From positions 1 through 64,000 of the forward strand of contig JBBDQU010000056.1 in NCBI GenBank assembly GCA_040905865.1: DNA of 64,000 bases. Reading direction: 5' to 3'. Below the pieces are notes generated by a model that saw nothing but the letters and a program-made list of their open reading frames with translations, was not told the DNA's origin and ran no database searches. Within the stretch, counting starts at the first letter, position 1. Each line of letters opens with the position of its first letter. Below are positions 8,115 through 18,691 of this stretch, one piece after another. The stretch comes from Alphaproteobacteria bacterium (GTDB taxonomy: Bacteria > Pseudomonadota > Alphaproteobacteria > UBA8366 > GCA-2717185). A program made the position numbers and the translations under genes.

Positions 8115-8924
8115 TCAGTCCTTGCGGCGACGCCGTGCGGCGATACCGAGACCGATCAGACCCAGCCCGAGCAGCGACAATGTGCCCGGTTCCGGAACGG
8201 AGGTAACAATAATATCGATTTCCGTACTGGCCAACAGATTCGGCGGTGACTGTTGATCGTCCGGATCGCCGTCAAAAGCCTCGAGCAGAAACGTATACGT
8301 GCCAAGCGCATTCGGGTCGAAGGTATCGAACGGGAAGTCATTGAAGAATTCCATGTTCCAGGAATTCTGCGCCAGGTTGTTGTTGGCGATCAGGCCGGCA
8401 TATTCCGTGGCATCCGCCGCTTCCGTACCCGCACCGGCAGCCGTTGCGTTGGTACCAATGGAATGATCGGCAAAGATCACGTTTATCGGATCGAATGACA
8501 GAAAATTCGTTCCTGCGGAAGGATCGAAATCGAGGCTTAAACGATAGAAAAACTGGTCGAGAGCGTCACCCGATGAGTCGAAATTGGAATTGATCGACCA
8601 CTCGAAGTTCCAGACCGGCGTCGTCGGCGCATTCGGCGCGAAGCCGAAACCCGTCGGCGGTGTGCCGGCGAAGAACGTGTAAGTGCCGTCGCCGTTGCTG
8701 TTAAACGTATTTTCCGGCAGGTTGCTCTCGTTGAAGCGCAGCTTGCCGCGCAGACCGAGTTCAATGCCGTTGTCCTGATCGACCGTAAACGAGCCATTAT
8801 CGTTTCCGCTACCGAAGATCGCGTTACTGGTTACATCGTCGTCGAATGAAACCACAGCCTGTGCCGACCCGGCCGCGAACACGATCCCGACGGCTGTAAG
8901 CATTCCTGTTATTGCCTTATGCAT
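8115..8924 (-). CDS. PEP-CTERM sorting domain protein
   Basis: A 269-residue exported protein. It has an N-terminal signal peptide (MHKAITGMLTAVGIVFAAG, cleavage near AQA) and a textbook PEP-CTERM tail: V-P-E-P-G-T, a hydrophobic helix LSLLGLGLIGLGIAA and RRRRKD at the very end. This tail is recognised by exosortase (EpsH/XrtA) for surface anchoring, often with exopolysaccharide. The mature body is acidic and rich in Asn, Asp, Phe and Gly, and likely beta-sandwich, without recognisable enzymatic motifs. No exosortase or polysaccharide genes are in this window. An FNR-type palindrome lies about 116 bases before its start codon. Confidence 0.92.
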   Translation of the reverse strand: MHKAITGMLTAVGIVFAAGSAQAVVSFDDDVTSNAIFGSGNDNGSFTVDQDNGIELGLRGKLRFNESNLPENTFNSNGDGTYTFFAGTPPTGFGFAPNAPTTPVWNFEWSINSNFDSSGDALDQFFYRLSLDFDPSAGTNFLSFDPINVIFADHSIGTNATAAGAGTEAADATEYAGLIANNNLAQNSWNMEFFNDFPFDTFDPNALGTYTFLLEAFDGDPDDQQSPPNLLASTEIDIIVTSVPEPGTLSLLGLGLIGLGIAARRRRKD

Positions 8925-9306
8925 TATTACATTCCTATTATTGGTTGAAATGTTGCCAAAAACCGGGTGCTCCCAAGCTTCGGCCTTGCGATTTCAACAA
9001 TACAAGCAATTCATAGGCCATAATCTCAATTCATTGATTTTAATCAATTATTTTAAGTATCCCGTTTTTAAGAGCGGGCAAATCTGTAAGAAATTCCGTC
9101 ACTGAGGCGGGCAACCACATTCATAATGCTATAATGCGGAACTATCGTTGCCTATAATTCAACTACTTAGGGAGCTTTGTGTGTTGTGTCTCAATGTGTA
9201 AATTTTTCCGACACATTGGTTAAGTGCCGATTGATTGCCTTGGGAACACCCGAGAGATGCACACTCCAGCTGCAACACGCCTGAACGGAAAGACAGGGGT
9301 ACCCGC
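8925..9306. other. AT-rich divergent regulatory region (PEP-CTERM gene / miaA)
   Basis: About 380 bases between divergent genes, distinctly richer in A+T than the surroundings. It contains the FNR-type palindrome at 9034-9047 and several TATAAT-like hexamers on the plus strand (9130-9135 and 9153-9158), without clear -35 partners. No open frame of note. It presumably carries the promoters of both neighbours. Confidence 0.6.
9034..9047. promoter_or_regulatory. FNR-type operator
   Basis: TTGATTTTAATCAA matches the FNR/Anr/FnrN consensus TTGAT-N4-ATCAA in all ten fixed positions; the palindrome extends one more base each side. It is 116 bases upstream of the PEP-CTERM gene start and about 260 upstream of miaA. 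On the minus strand a TATTGT hexamer (9002-8997) could be the -10 of a promoter with the box near -50. Regulation by an oxygen-responsive FNR-family protein is inferred from consensus only. Confidence 0.55.
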
Positions 9307-10263
9307 ATGACGTCCCGTGGAGAGGCGCCTGTTCTGATCGTCGCCGGACCCACCGCGAGTGGAAAATCGGCGCTGGCGCTGGCGGTCGCACGGGAATTCG
9401 ACGGCGTCGTCATCAATGCCGACAGCATGCAGGTCTACCGGGAATTGCGGATTCTCACGGCGCGACCTGACCCCAAAGCCGAGGCCCGCGTGCCACACCG
9501 GCTGTACGGCGTGCTGTCGGTGCGCGACACCTGTTCGGCGGCGCGATGGCGCGACATGGCGGTCGCAGAAATCACATCGGCCCACAATGCAGGCAGGCTG
9601 CCCGTCATCTGCGGCGGCACGGGGCTGTATCTGCGCGCGCTGACCGGCGGACTGTCCCCCATACCGGAAATCCCCGATCCGGTCCGCAAATCCATAAGGG
9701 GGCGGTTCGCACGGGATGGGCTGCGGTCCTCATTTGCCGCACTCGAAGCGGTCGATCCGGTCACCGCGGCCAGGCTGTCGCGCGGTGACAGCCAGCGCAT
9801 CACCCGGGCGCTGGAGGTATATGAAGCGACGGGTCGGCCGCTATCCGAGTGGCAGGCAATCCCGGCGGCGGGCCCGCCGCCGGAGCTGCGGTTTGCGACG
9901 ATCCTGCTGCAGCCGCCCCGCGCCGAATTATACGCGGCATGCGACGCGCGGCTGGAAGCCATGATAGCCGAAGGCGTCCTGGCCGAGGTCGCGGCGCTGC
10001 GCCGGTCGGAGATCGACCCGGCGCTGCCCGCAATGAAGGCGCTCGGCGTACCGGACTTCCTGCGCCACCTTGCCGGCGAGATTACGCTCGACGAAGCGAT
10101 TGCCGCTGCGCAGCAGGCAACCCGACGCTACGCAAAACGGCAATCAACTTGGTTCGCCAATCAGATTATTGCTGAAGTATCGTTTCCAACGAAATATTCG
10201 GAAAAATTAAGCGATAAAATCTTTTCATTTATTCGCCAAAACCTATTGACCCCCGCAACATGA
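9307..10263 (+). CDS. miaA: tRNA dimethylallyltransferase
   Basis: A 318-residue MiaA, which transfers a dimethylallyl group to N6 of adenosine 37 in tRNAs reading codons that start with U. The P-loop G-P-T-A-S-G-K-S spans residues 14-21; further hallmarks are INADSMQVYR, PHRLYG, PVICGGTGLYLRAL and the tRNA-binding tail ATRRYAKRQSTWFANQ. The C-terminal 35 or so residues after this are AT-rich and less conserved. ATG 9307 is chosen over an upstream frame because it gives the normal N-terminus. It lies upstream of ilvB, separated by about 150 bases. Confidence 0.96.
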   Translation: MTSRGEAPVLIVAGPTASGKSALALAVAREFDGVVINADSMQVYRELRILTARPDPKAEARVPHRLYGVLSVRDTCSAARWRDMAVAEITSAHNAGRLPVICGGTGLYLRALTGGLSPIPEIPDPVRKSIRGRFARDGLRSSFAALEAVDPVTAARLSRGDSQRITRALEVYEATGRPLSEWQAIPAAGPPPELRFATILLQPPRAELYAACDARLEAMIAEGVLAEVAALRRSEIDPALPAMKALGVPDFLRHLAGEITLDEAIAAAQQATRRYAKRQSTWFANQIIAEVSFPTKYSEKLSDKIFSFIRQNLLTPAT

Positions 10264-10419
10264 ACTCCTATGTTCGCCGCCTTTCCGGTCATAGGGTCCG
10301 GAAAAATGACATAGCAGAGAGAACGGCGACCGAAACGCTGCCGGTTCGTGCGACCGGGGCAGCGCGATGTCTGTCGCGAGACGACATTGCGCCGTGTTTC
10401 GAAATCGATGGAGAGGATC

Positions 10420-12186
10420 ATGGCTAGCGAAAAAATGACCGGAGCGGAAATCGTCATCAAGTCCCTGGTGGACCTGGGTGTCGAAGTCGTATTCGGTTAT
10501 CCCGGCGGTGCCGTGCTGCCGATTTATGACGCGCTTTTCCAGCAGAACCGCATCCGTCACATTCTCGTTCGCCAGGAAGGCGGCGCCGTCCATGCGGCGG
10601 AAGGCTATGCCCGTTCGACCGGCAAGGTCGGCGTCGTGCTGGTGACGTCCGGCCCGGGCGCGACCAACGCGGTGACCGGGTTGACCGACGCGCTGATGGA
10701 TTCGATCCCGATCCTGTGCCTGACCGGCCAGGTGCCAACGCACCTTATCGGCAATGACGCCTTCCAGGAATGCGACACCACCGGCATCACCCGTCCCTGC
10801 ACCAAGCATAATTACCTGGTGAAGGACGTCGACAGGCTGGGCAGCATCATGCACGAGGCCTTCCACGTGGCGTCAACCGGGCGTCCCGGGCCGGTCGTTA
10901 TCGACCTGCCGAAGGACATCCAGTTCGCCGAAGGCAATTACGAGTTGCCCGAAAAGGTCGAGCACCGGACCTACAGGCCGCAGATCAAGGGTGCGCCGCA
11001 GGCCATTGAGAAGGCGGCGGCATTGTTGGCCGGAGCGAAAAAGCCGATCATATATGCCGGCGGCGGGGTCATCAATTCCGGCCCGCGCGCCAGCGAACTG
11101 CTGACCAAATTCGTCCGCACCACAGGCTTTCCGTGCACCCTGACGCTGATGGGCCTCGGCGCCTTTCCGAGCAAGGACAGGCAGTTCCTCGGCATGCTGG
11201 GGATGCACGGCACCTACGAAGCCAATATGGCGATGCATGGCTGCGACGTGATGATCTGCGTCGGCGCGCGCTTCGACGACCGGGTCACCGGGCGACTGGA
11301 CGCCTTCGCGCCGGACGCGAAGATCATCCACATCGATATCGACCCGTCCTCCATCAACAAGAATGTGGCGGTCGATGTGCCGATCATCGGCGATGTCGCT
11401 TCGGTGCTGGAAGACATGCTCGCGATCTGGCAGGCCAGGAACCACCACGCCGACGGCAAGGCCCTGGATACCTGGTGGGATACGATCAACGGCTGGCGGT
11501 CGATCAAGTCTCTGAGCTACGAGCATTCCGACAAGGTCATCAAGCCGCAATACGCCATCGAACGGCTGTACCAGGCAACGCAGAAGCTGGACCGCGAAAC
11601 CTTCATCACGACCGAAGTCGGCCAGCACCAGATGTGGGCCGCGCAGCATTTCCATTTCGAGAAACCGAACCACTGGATGACCTCCGGCGGGCTGGGCACG
11701 ATGGGATACGGCCTGCCGGCGGCGGTCGGCGTGCAACTGGCGCATCCCGATGCGCTGGTCGTCGATATCGCCGGCGAGGCGTCGACGATGATGAACATCC
11801 AGGAACTGGCGACGGCGATACAGTACCGGCTGCCGATCAAGATATTCATCCTTAACAACGAATACATGGGCATGGTCCGGCAATGGCAGGAACTGCTGCA
11901 TGGCGGGCGCTATTCGGAAACCTATTCCGAAGCGCTGCCGGATTTCGTCAAGCTGGCGGAGGCCTTCGGCGGCGTCGGGCTGCGGGCGGAAAACCCGGGG
12001 CAACTGGACAACGTCATCGACGAGATGATCGGTACGCCGCGCCCCATCATCGCCGATATCTGCGTCGACCAGGCGGAAAACGTCTTTCCGATGATCCCGT
12101 CGGGCGCGGCGCATAACGACATGCTGCTGAATACCGCGGACAAGAACGCCAATCCTGTCTCCAAAGACGGCATGGTGCTGGTCTGA
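10420..12186 (+). CDS. ilvB: Acetolactate synthase large subunit
   Basis: A 588-residue catalytic subunit of acetohydroxyacid synthase, the first common enzyme of valine, leucine and isoleucine synthesis, using TPP, Mg and FAD. GGAGAGG precedes ATG 10420. Recognisable parts are YPGGAVLPIYD, the catalytic-glutamate segment RQEGGAVHAAEGYAR, TSGPGATNAVTGL, the FAD-domain LGMLGMHGTYEAN, and FILNNEYMGMVRQWQ. The TPP/Mg motif normally written GDG...N is G-E-A-S at 452-455 with Asn459, so the usual metal-binding Asp is Glu. I believe this variant occurs in related alphaproteobacteria. It overlaps ilvN by one base and partners with it. Confidence 0.96.
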   Translation: MASEKMTGAEIVIKSLVDLGVEVVFGYPGGAVLPIYDALFQQNRIRHILVRQEGGAVHAAEGYARSTGKVGVVLVTSGPGATNAVTGLTDALMDSIPILCLTGQVPTHLIGNDAFQECDTTGITRPCTKHNYLVKDVDRLGSIMHEAFHVASTGRPGPVVIDLPKDIQFAEGNYELPEKVEHRTYRPQIKGAPQAIEKAAALLAGAKKPIIYAGGGVINSGPRASELLTKFVRTTGFPCTLTLMGLGAFPSKDRQFLGMLGMHGTYEANMAMHGCDVMICVGARFDDRVTGRLDAFAPDAKIIHIDIDPSSINKNVAVDVPIIGDVASVLEDMLAIWQARNHHADGKALDTWWDTINGWRSIKSLSYEHSDKVIKPQYAIERLYQATQKLDRETFITTEVGQHQMWAAQHFHFEKPNHWMTSGGLGTMGYGLPAAVGVQLAHPDALVVDIAGEASTMMNIQELATAIQYRLPIKIFILNNEYMGMVRQWQELLHGGRYSETYSEALPDFVKLAEAFGGVGLRAENPGQLDNVIDEMIGTPRPIIADICVDQAENVFPMIPSGAAHNDMLLNTADKNANPVSKDGMVLV

Positions 12187-12719
12187 TGGCCAGCATTTTT
12201 CCAGACAAGATCGGATCAGATGTGATCGAGCGACACACCATGGCCGTTATCGTGGACAATGAACCCGGCGTCCTGGCCCGTGTCGTCGGCCTTTTTTCCG
12301 GCCGCGGCTACAATATCGAAAGCCTGACCGTCACGACGATCAGCGAGGACGAACAACAATCCCGCATTTCGCTGGTGACCTCCGGTACGCCGATGATCAT
12401 CGACCAGATCAAGGCGCAGCTTCACCGGCTGGTGCCGGTCAGCGCCGTGCACGACCTGACCGAGGAGGGCCCGTATATCGAACGGGAGATTTCCCTGATC
12501 AAGGTCGCCGCCACGGGCGAGGCGCGGCGCGAATCGTTACGGATCGCGGATATCTTCCGCGCCAACGTCGCCGACACGACAACGGAGTCCTTTGTCTTCG
12601 AAGTGACGGGGTCGAAGGAAAAGATCGATTCGTTTACCCACCTGATGCGCGCATTGGGCAAGGTGGAGGTTGCCCGCAGCGGCGCCGTCGCCATTGCCCG
12701 GGGGTCCGAGGTCCTTTAA
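12186..12719 (+). CDS. ilvN: Acetolactate synthase small (regulatory) subunit
   Basis: A 177-residue regulatory subunit. The first ATG shares its A with the ilvB stop codon (TGATG), so translation is coupled. The N-terminal ACT domain starts around residue 16 (HTMAVIVDNEPGVLARVVGLFSGRG, then YNIESLTV), and the second half carries the conserved IKVAATGEARRE and FVFEVTGSKEKIDSF region. It binds valine for feedback control and activates the large subunit. Length matches the longer, IlvH-like small subunits. Confidence 0.96.
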   Translation: MASIFPDKIGSDVIERHTMAVIVDNEPGVLARVVGLFSGRGYNIESLTVTTISEDEQQSRISLVTSGTPMIIDQIKAQLHRLVPVSAVHDLTEEGPYIEREISLIKVAATGEARRESLRIADIFRANVADTTTESFVFEVTGSKEKIDSFTHLMRALGKVEVARSGAVAIARGSEVL

Positions 12720-12763
12720 AAGCGCTTTTGTAATGCCGCTTGCGGCGATGTTTATCCATTTAA

Positions 12764-13798
<1,035 letters not shown>

Positions 13799-13822
13799 TC
13801 CGGCAAACGTTTGCAGCGGATT

Positions 13823-13863
13823 TTAAGACGCCCGCAACGCCTCTTGCGTCACGGGCGTCTTAA
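13823..13863 (+). terminator. Transcription terminator of the ilv operon
   Basis: Twenty-five bases after the ilvC stop, TTAAGACGCCCG (13823-13834) pairs perfectly with CGGGCGTCTTAA (13852-13863). An inner CGCAA/TTGCG arm extends the stem. There is no long U-tract after it; the A/T base of the stem may serve, possibly in both directions. The remaining 260 bases up to mreB are AT-rich, hold no gene that I can see, and must contain the mreB promoter. Confidence 0.7.
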
Positions 13864-14014
13864 ACTGACGGTGCGGCGAGACGCATCCGGCCCACGTTTT
13901 AAAAGCTCGCATCCCTGACTCTTTATCGAATATATGCGTTTTCCTTTATTCTTCTAAATGATTACTATACGTTAACGAAATTCGGGCATAATTACAGTGA
14001 CCCGATACAGTTGA

Positions 14015-15163
<1,149 letters not shown>

Positions 15164-15215
15164 TTCGCGCCTGCGGAAGCGCCGGAAAACCGGCCGGCAA
15201 GGGATGTGCTGACAA

Positions 15216-16100
15216 TTGGCGAAGCGGCCTGAATCAATTCAACGGGTTACCGCGCCATTGCGCGCACTGGCGCAGCGATTTGCATTTCTGTTTCTGCTGC
15301 TCGCCGCCGGAACCGTGTTGATGGTCGGCAAGGCCGATCCGAAAATTTTCGACCGCGCCCGCATCTGGGTCACCGACGCGTCTGCGCCGATTCTTGACGC
15401 GGCATCGAAACCGGTCGCGACCGGCGCCGCCATTGTCGACGAAGCCCGGCATCTGATGCATTTGCGAGAAGAGAACGTGGCGTTGCGGCAGGAAAATTCC
15501 CGGCTGCTGCAATGGCAGGCCGCCGCGCGCACGCTGGCGGCGGAGAACGCGAGTCTCCATGATCTTCTGAACTACGTGCCCTCGCCGGAGGCAACATTCA
15601 TTTCGGCGAGGGTGATCGCCGAAACCGGCGGGTCCTTCGTCCGCACCATGCTTGTCAATGCCGGGCGGCGCGACGGCGTCCGCAAGGGTTTGCCGGTTGT
15701 CGTCGGGGAGGGCCTGATCGGGCGGATCGTCGATACCGGCGAGCGTGTGGCACGTATCCTGCTGATCAATGACCTGAACAGCCGTATCCCGGTTGTGATC
15801 GGCGCCGACCGCGAACGGGCCGTTCTGGCCGGCGACAACACAAGCCAACCCAAAATCGCCTATCTGGACGCGAATGCGAATGTGCCGGTTGGCGCGCGTG
15901 TCGTGACATCCGGACAGGGCGGTGTATTTCCGCCCGGCCTGCCGGTCGGTATCGTCGCCCGGGCCGGTCCGAATGAGATCCGCGTCGAGACGTTTGTTTC
16001 GTCCAATCGACTGGAATATGTGCGTATAATGGATTTCGGACTTGTGGGATTGCTGGACGATGCCCCTCGCCGGACCGATACGCCGACGAAAGCGGATTAG
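15216..16100 (+). CDS. mreC: Rod shape-determining protein MreC
   Basis: A 294-residue bitopic inner-membrane protein. The start appears to be TTG 15216, giving a basic N-terminus, one transmembrane helix at about residues 22-38 (FAFLFLLLAAGTVLMVG), a coiled-coil around the LREENVALRQENSRL segment, and the periplasmic beta domain with V-V-G-E-G-L-I-G-R-I and VVTSGQGGVFPPGLPVG motifs. MreC organises the elongasome in the periplasm. It follows mreB by 52 bases. A 178-base gap then precedes mreD. Confidence 0.96.
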   Translation: MAKRPESIQRVTAPLRALAQRFAFLFLLLAAGTVLMVGKADPKIFDRARIWVTDASAPILDAASKPVATGAAIVDEARHLMHLREENVALRQENSRLLQWQAAARTLAAENASLHDLLNYVPSPEATFISARVIAETGGSFVRTMLVNAGRRDGVRKGLPVVVGEGLIGRIVDTGERVARILLINDLNSRIPVVIGADRERAVLAGDNTSQPKIAYLDANANVPVGARVVTSGQGGVFPPGLPVGIVARAGPNEIRVETFVSSNRLEYVRIMDFGLVGLLDDAPRRTDTPTKAD

Positions 16101-16278
16101 TCGCCCGCCGGCTTTCCGGTTCGGCATGTCGGGCTTCGATTTCGAAGCGTTTCCGCCGGTCGCGCACCGGGACTTGAAGCGAGGCTCCGATGTTCCGGTG
16201 CGTGCGGACGATAAAAATTTTGCTGACCTGCATTGATGATGATCCGGCCAGAAATTTAGGGGGGACCTTGTCGAAGCG

Positions 16279-16797
16279 ATGAAAACGACAATCTGGCGAC
16301 AACTCGACGTCCTGTTGCGCAACATGACTCCGGTACTGGTAACATTATGCATGGTCATAGTCAGTGTCCTGCCGCTTCGCCTGCCCGAGGCCAGTTTTGT
16401 CATGCCGATGCTGGCATTGATGTCGGTCTATTTCTGGTCGCTGCATCGGACCGATCTACTGCCTGCGACCGCCGTTTTCGCCATCGGCCTTTTCCAGGAT
16501 ATCCTGGCCGGCCTGCCGCTGGGCCTGAACGCATTCATACTGCTGGGGGTCTTCGGTCTCTGCGTGAGCCAGCGACGGTTTTTCTATAACAAGTCCTTTG
16601 CAGTCATCTGGTGGGGATTCATGGTCGTCGCCGCCGCCGCACAGTTGATCGAATGGGCGCTGATGTCGATTTTCCTGGAAACGATTGTTTCGCTCGAGCC
16701 GGTCTATTTCAGGTATTTCATGACGGTCGCGTTGTATCCGCCAATCGCATGGCTGTTTGTCCGGATCCAGCGTTCGCTTCCGCAGGAGACCGTGTGA
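16279..16797 (+). CDS. mreD: Rod shape-determining protein MreD
   Basis: A 172-residue polytopic inner-membrane protein with about five hydrophobic helices and the conserved FQDILAGLPLGLNAF segment typical of MreD. It works with MreC in the elongation complex. Its stop lies one base before the GTG start of the PBP2 gene. The gap of 178 bases after mreC contains a short inverted repeat (16133-16148) but no gene. Confidence 0.93.
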   Translation: MKTTIWRQLDVLLRNMTPVLVTLCMVIVSVLPLRLPEASFVMPMLALMSVYFWSLHRTDLLPATAVFAIGLFQDILAGLPLGLNAFILLGVFGLCVSQRRFFYNKSFAVIWWGFMVVAAAAQLIEWALMSIFLETIVSLEPVYFRYFMTVALYPPIAWLFVRIQRSLPQETV

Positions 16798-16798
16798 C

Positions 16799-18691
16799 GT
16801 GACATTGGACAAGTCGCGCGAAAAGATATTCAGCCGCCGCGCCGCTTTGCTGACCGGCGGGCAACTGGCGCTGTTCGCCGGGTTGGGCGCGCGGATGTAC
16901 TATCTTCAGGTGCTGCAGTCCGATCGGTACCGGACCCTGGCGGAGGAAAACCGCATAAACCTGCGGCTTCTCGCGCCGCCGCGCGGCCAGATTACAGACC
17001 GGTTTGGCGCTCCCATGGCGATAAACGTCCAGAATTACCGGGTCGTCATTATTCGCGAGCAGGTCGACGATGTTGCCGCGACGCTGGTTCGGCTGGAAAA
17101 TCTGCTCGACCCCGGCTCGTTCGACCTGGATCGTATCCTGCGGGACATCAAGCGCCGCCGCGCCTTTGTGCCGGTAACGGTAAGCGAGAACCTTTCCTGG
17201 CACGAAGTCAGCCGGCTGGAAGTCAATGCCCCCAACCTGCCCGGCGTGAGTATCGATGTCGGGATGTCGCGTTATTACCCGCTGGGTAGCGTAGCCAGCC
17301 ACGTCATGGGCTATGTCGCCGCCGTCTCCGAAAAGGACCTGACCGGCGACCCGGTACTGGAATTGCCAGGCTTCCGTATCGGCAAGCACGGGGTCGAGCG
17401 GTTTTTCGATACAGCCCTCCGCGGCAAGGCGGGCAACAGCCAGGTAGAGGTAAACGCTGTCGGGCGTGTCATTCGTGAACTGGAACGTGACGAAGGGCAA
17501 CCCGGATCGGAAATTTTGCTGACTCTCGATTCCACGCTACAGACCTTCGCCGCGGACCTCCTGGCCAGGGAACGCAGCGCGGCCGCCGTCGTCATGGATG
17601 TGCATCACGGCGATATCCTGGCCATGGTGTCGTCGCCCGGTTTTAATCCCAACGCATTCAGCGAGGGGATGAAAGGCGAGGAATGGCGCGAACTGGTCCA
17701 AAACCCCTATGCGCCGCTTACCAACAAGGCAATTGCGGGGCAATACCCGCCAGGGTCGACCTTCAAGATTGTCGTCGCGCTTGCGGCGCTGGAAGCCGGG
17801 ATCGATCCCGATTCCAGGGTATTCTGTCGCGGCGTCACCAGGCTCGGCAATCGGCAGTTCCATTGCTGGAAAAGGCACGGTCACGGCCATATGGATATAC
17901 ATGGCGCCATCCGCGAATCATGTGACGTTTATTTTTACGATCTGGCCCTGAAACTTGGCGTGGACCGCATATCCGAGATGGCGCAACGAATGGGCCTGGG
18001 GTCGCGGTTCAACTTCGAACTTTCAGAGGAAAAGGCCGGGCTGATGCCAAGCCGCGCCTGGAAACAGGCGACCTACGGCGAGCCCTGGCACAAGGGTGAA
18101 ACGCTCATCGCCGCCATCGGCCAGGGTTACGTTCTTGCCACACCCTTGCAACTCGCGGTGATGACCGCGCGCTTGGTCAATGGCGGCAAGGCGGTGACGC
18201 CGCAGTTGATTTTACAACCCGCCCCGCATGACGCGGGCGAGGAGTCGTTCGCCGCGCCCGAATTCGCCGATATCGGCGTTTCCGAGATTGCCCGCACGAC
18301 TGTCATGGAAGCGCTGGACCAGGTCGTGAACCACCCGAAGGGTACCGCCAGGAAATCGCGCATCACGGACCCGGCCATGGCGATGGGGGGCAAGACCGGC
18401 ACGTCTCAGGTTCGTCGGATCAGCATGGCCGAACGCGACGGCGGCGTCCGCAAGAACGAAGAAAAGCCCTGGAAGGAACGCGATCACGCCTTGTTTGTCG
18501 GCTACGCGCCGGTCAGCGCACCGCAATACGCGGTGGCTGTCGTCGTGGAGCATGGCGGTGGCGGATCCACCGCGGCCGCGCCCATAGCAAGTGCCCTGCT
18601 GGAAGAAGCGCAACGCCGCAGCTCGGCCAGACGCAATGCACCCGGCCGGGTGGCGGATTCCGGCGGGTCCGAAAAGGCGTCGCCGTTATGA
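16799..18691 (+). CDS. mrdA: Penicillin-binding protein 2 (elongasome transpeptidase)
   Basis: Starting at GTG 16799, with AGGAGAC about ten bases upstream and directly after the mreD stop, this is a 630-residue class B PBP. It has a single N-terminal membrane helix (LLTGGQLALFAGLGARMYYLQ), the dimerisation domain with PPRGQITDR, and a transpeptidase domain with Ser320-T-F-Lys323, S-C-D, and K532-T-G-T. It cross-links peptidoglycan during lateral growth, in partnership with RodA. Its last codons overlap rodA by four bases (ATGA). Confidence 0.97.
   Translation: MTLDKSREKIFSRRAALLTGGQLALFAGLGARMYYLQVLQSDRYRTLAEENRINLRLLAPPRGQITDRFGAPMAINVQNYRVVIIREQVDDVAATLVRLENLLDPGSFDLDRILRDIKRRRAFVPVTVSENLSWHEVSRLEVNAPNLPGVSIDVGMSRYYPLGSVASHVMGYVAAVSEKDLTGDPVLELPGFRIGKHGVERFFDTALRGKAGNSQVEVNAVGRVIRELERDEGQPGSEILLTLDSTLQTFAADLLARERSAAAVVMDVHHGDILAMVSSPGFNPNAFSEGMKGEEWRELVQNPYAPLTNKAIAGQYPPGSTFKIVVALAALEAGIDPDSRVFCRGVTRLGNRQFHCWKRHGHGHMDIHGAIRESCDVYFYDLALKLGVDRISEMAQRMGLGSRFNFELSEEKAGLMPSRAWKQATYGEPWHKGETLIAAIGQGYVLATPLQLAVMTARLVNGGKAVTPQLILQPAPHDAGEESFAAPEFADIGVSEIARTTVMEALDQVVNHPKGTARKSRITDPAMAMGGKTGTSQVRRISMAERDGGVRKNEEKPWKERDHALFVGYAPVSAPQYAVAVVVEHGGGGSTAAAPIASALLEEAQRRSSARRNAPGRVADSGGSEKASPL

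Noticed and set aside
10264-10419. Leader-peptide attenuator before ilvB
   Set aside because: A 55-codon frame overlaps the miaA stop, but it has no run of Ile, Val or Leu codons and no clear pair of alternative hairpins with a U-tract.
10873-12114. Long 413-codon open frame on the minus strand
   Set aside because: It is antisense to ilvB, its translation is rich in Arg, Asp and His in a pattern typical of shadow frames in GC-rich genes, and ilvB is unambiguous.
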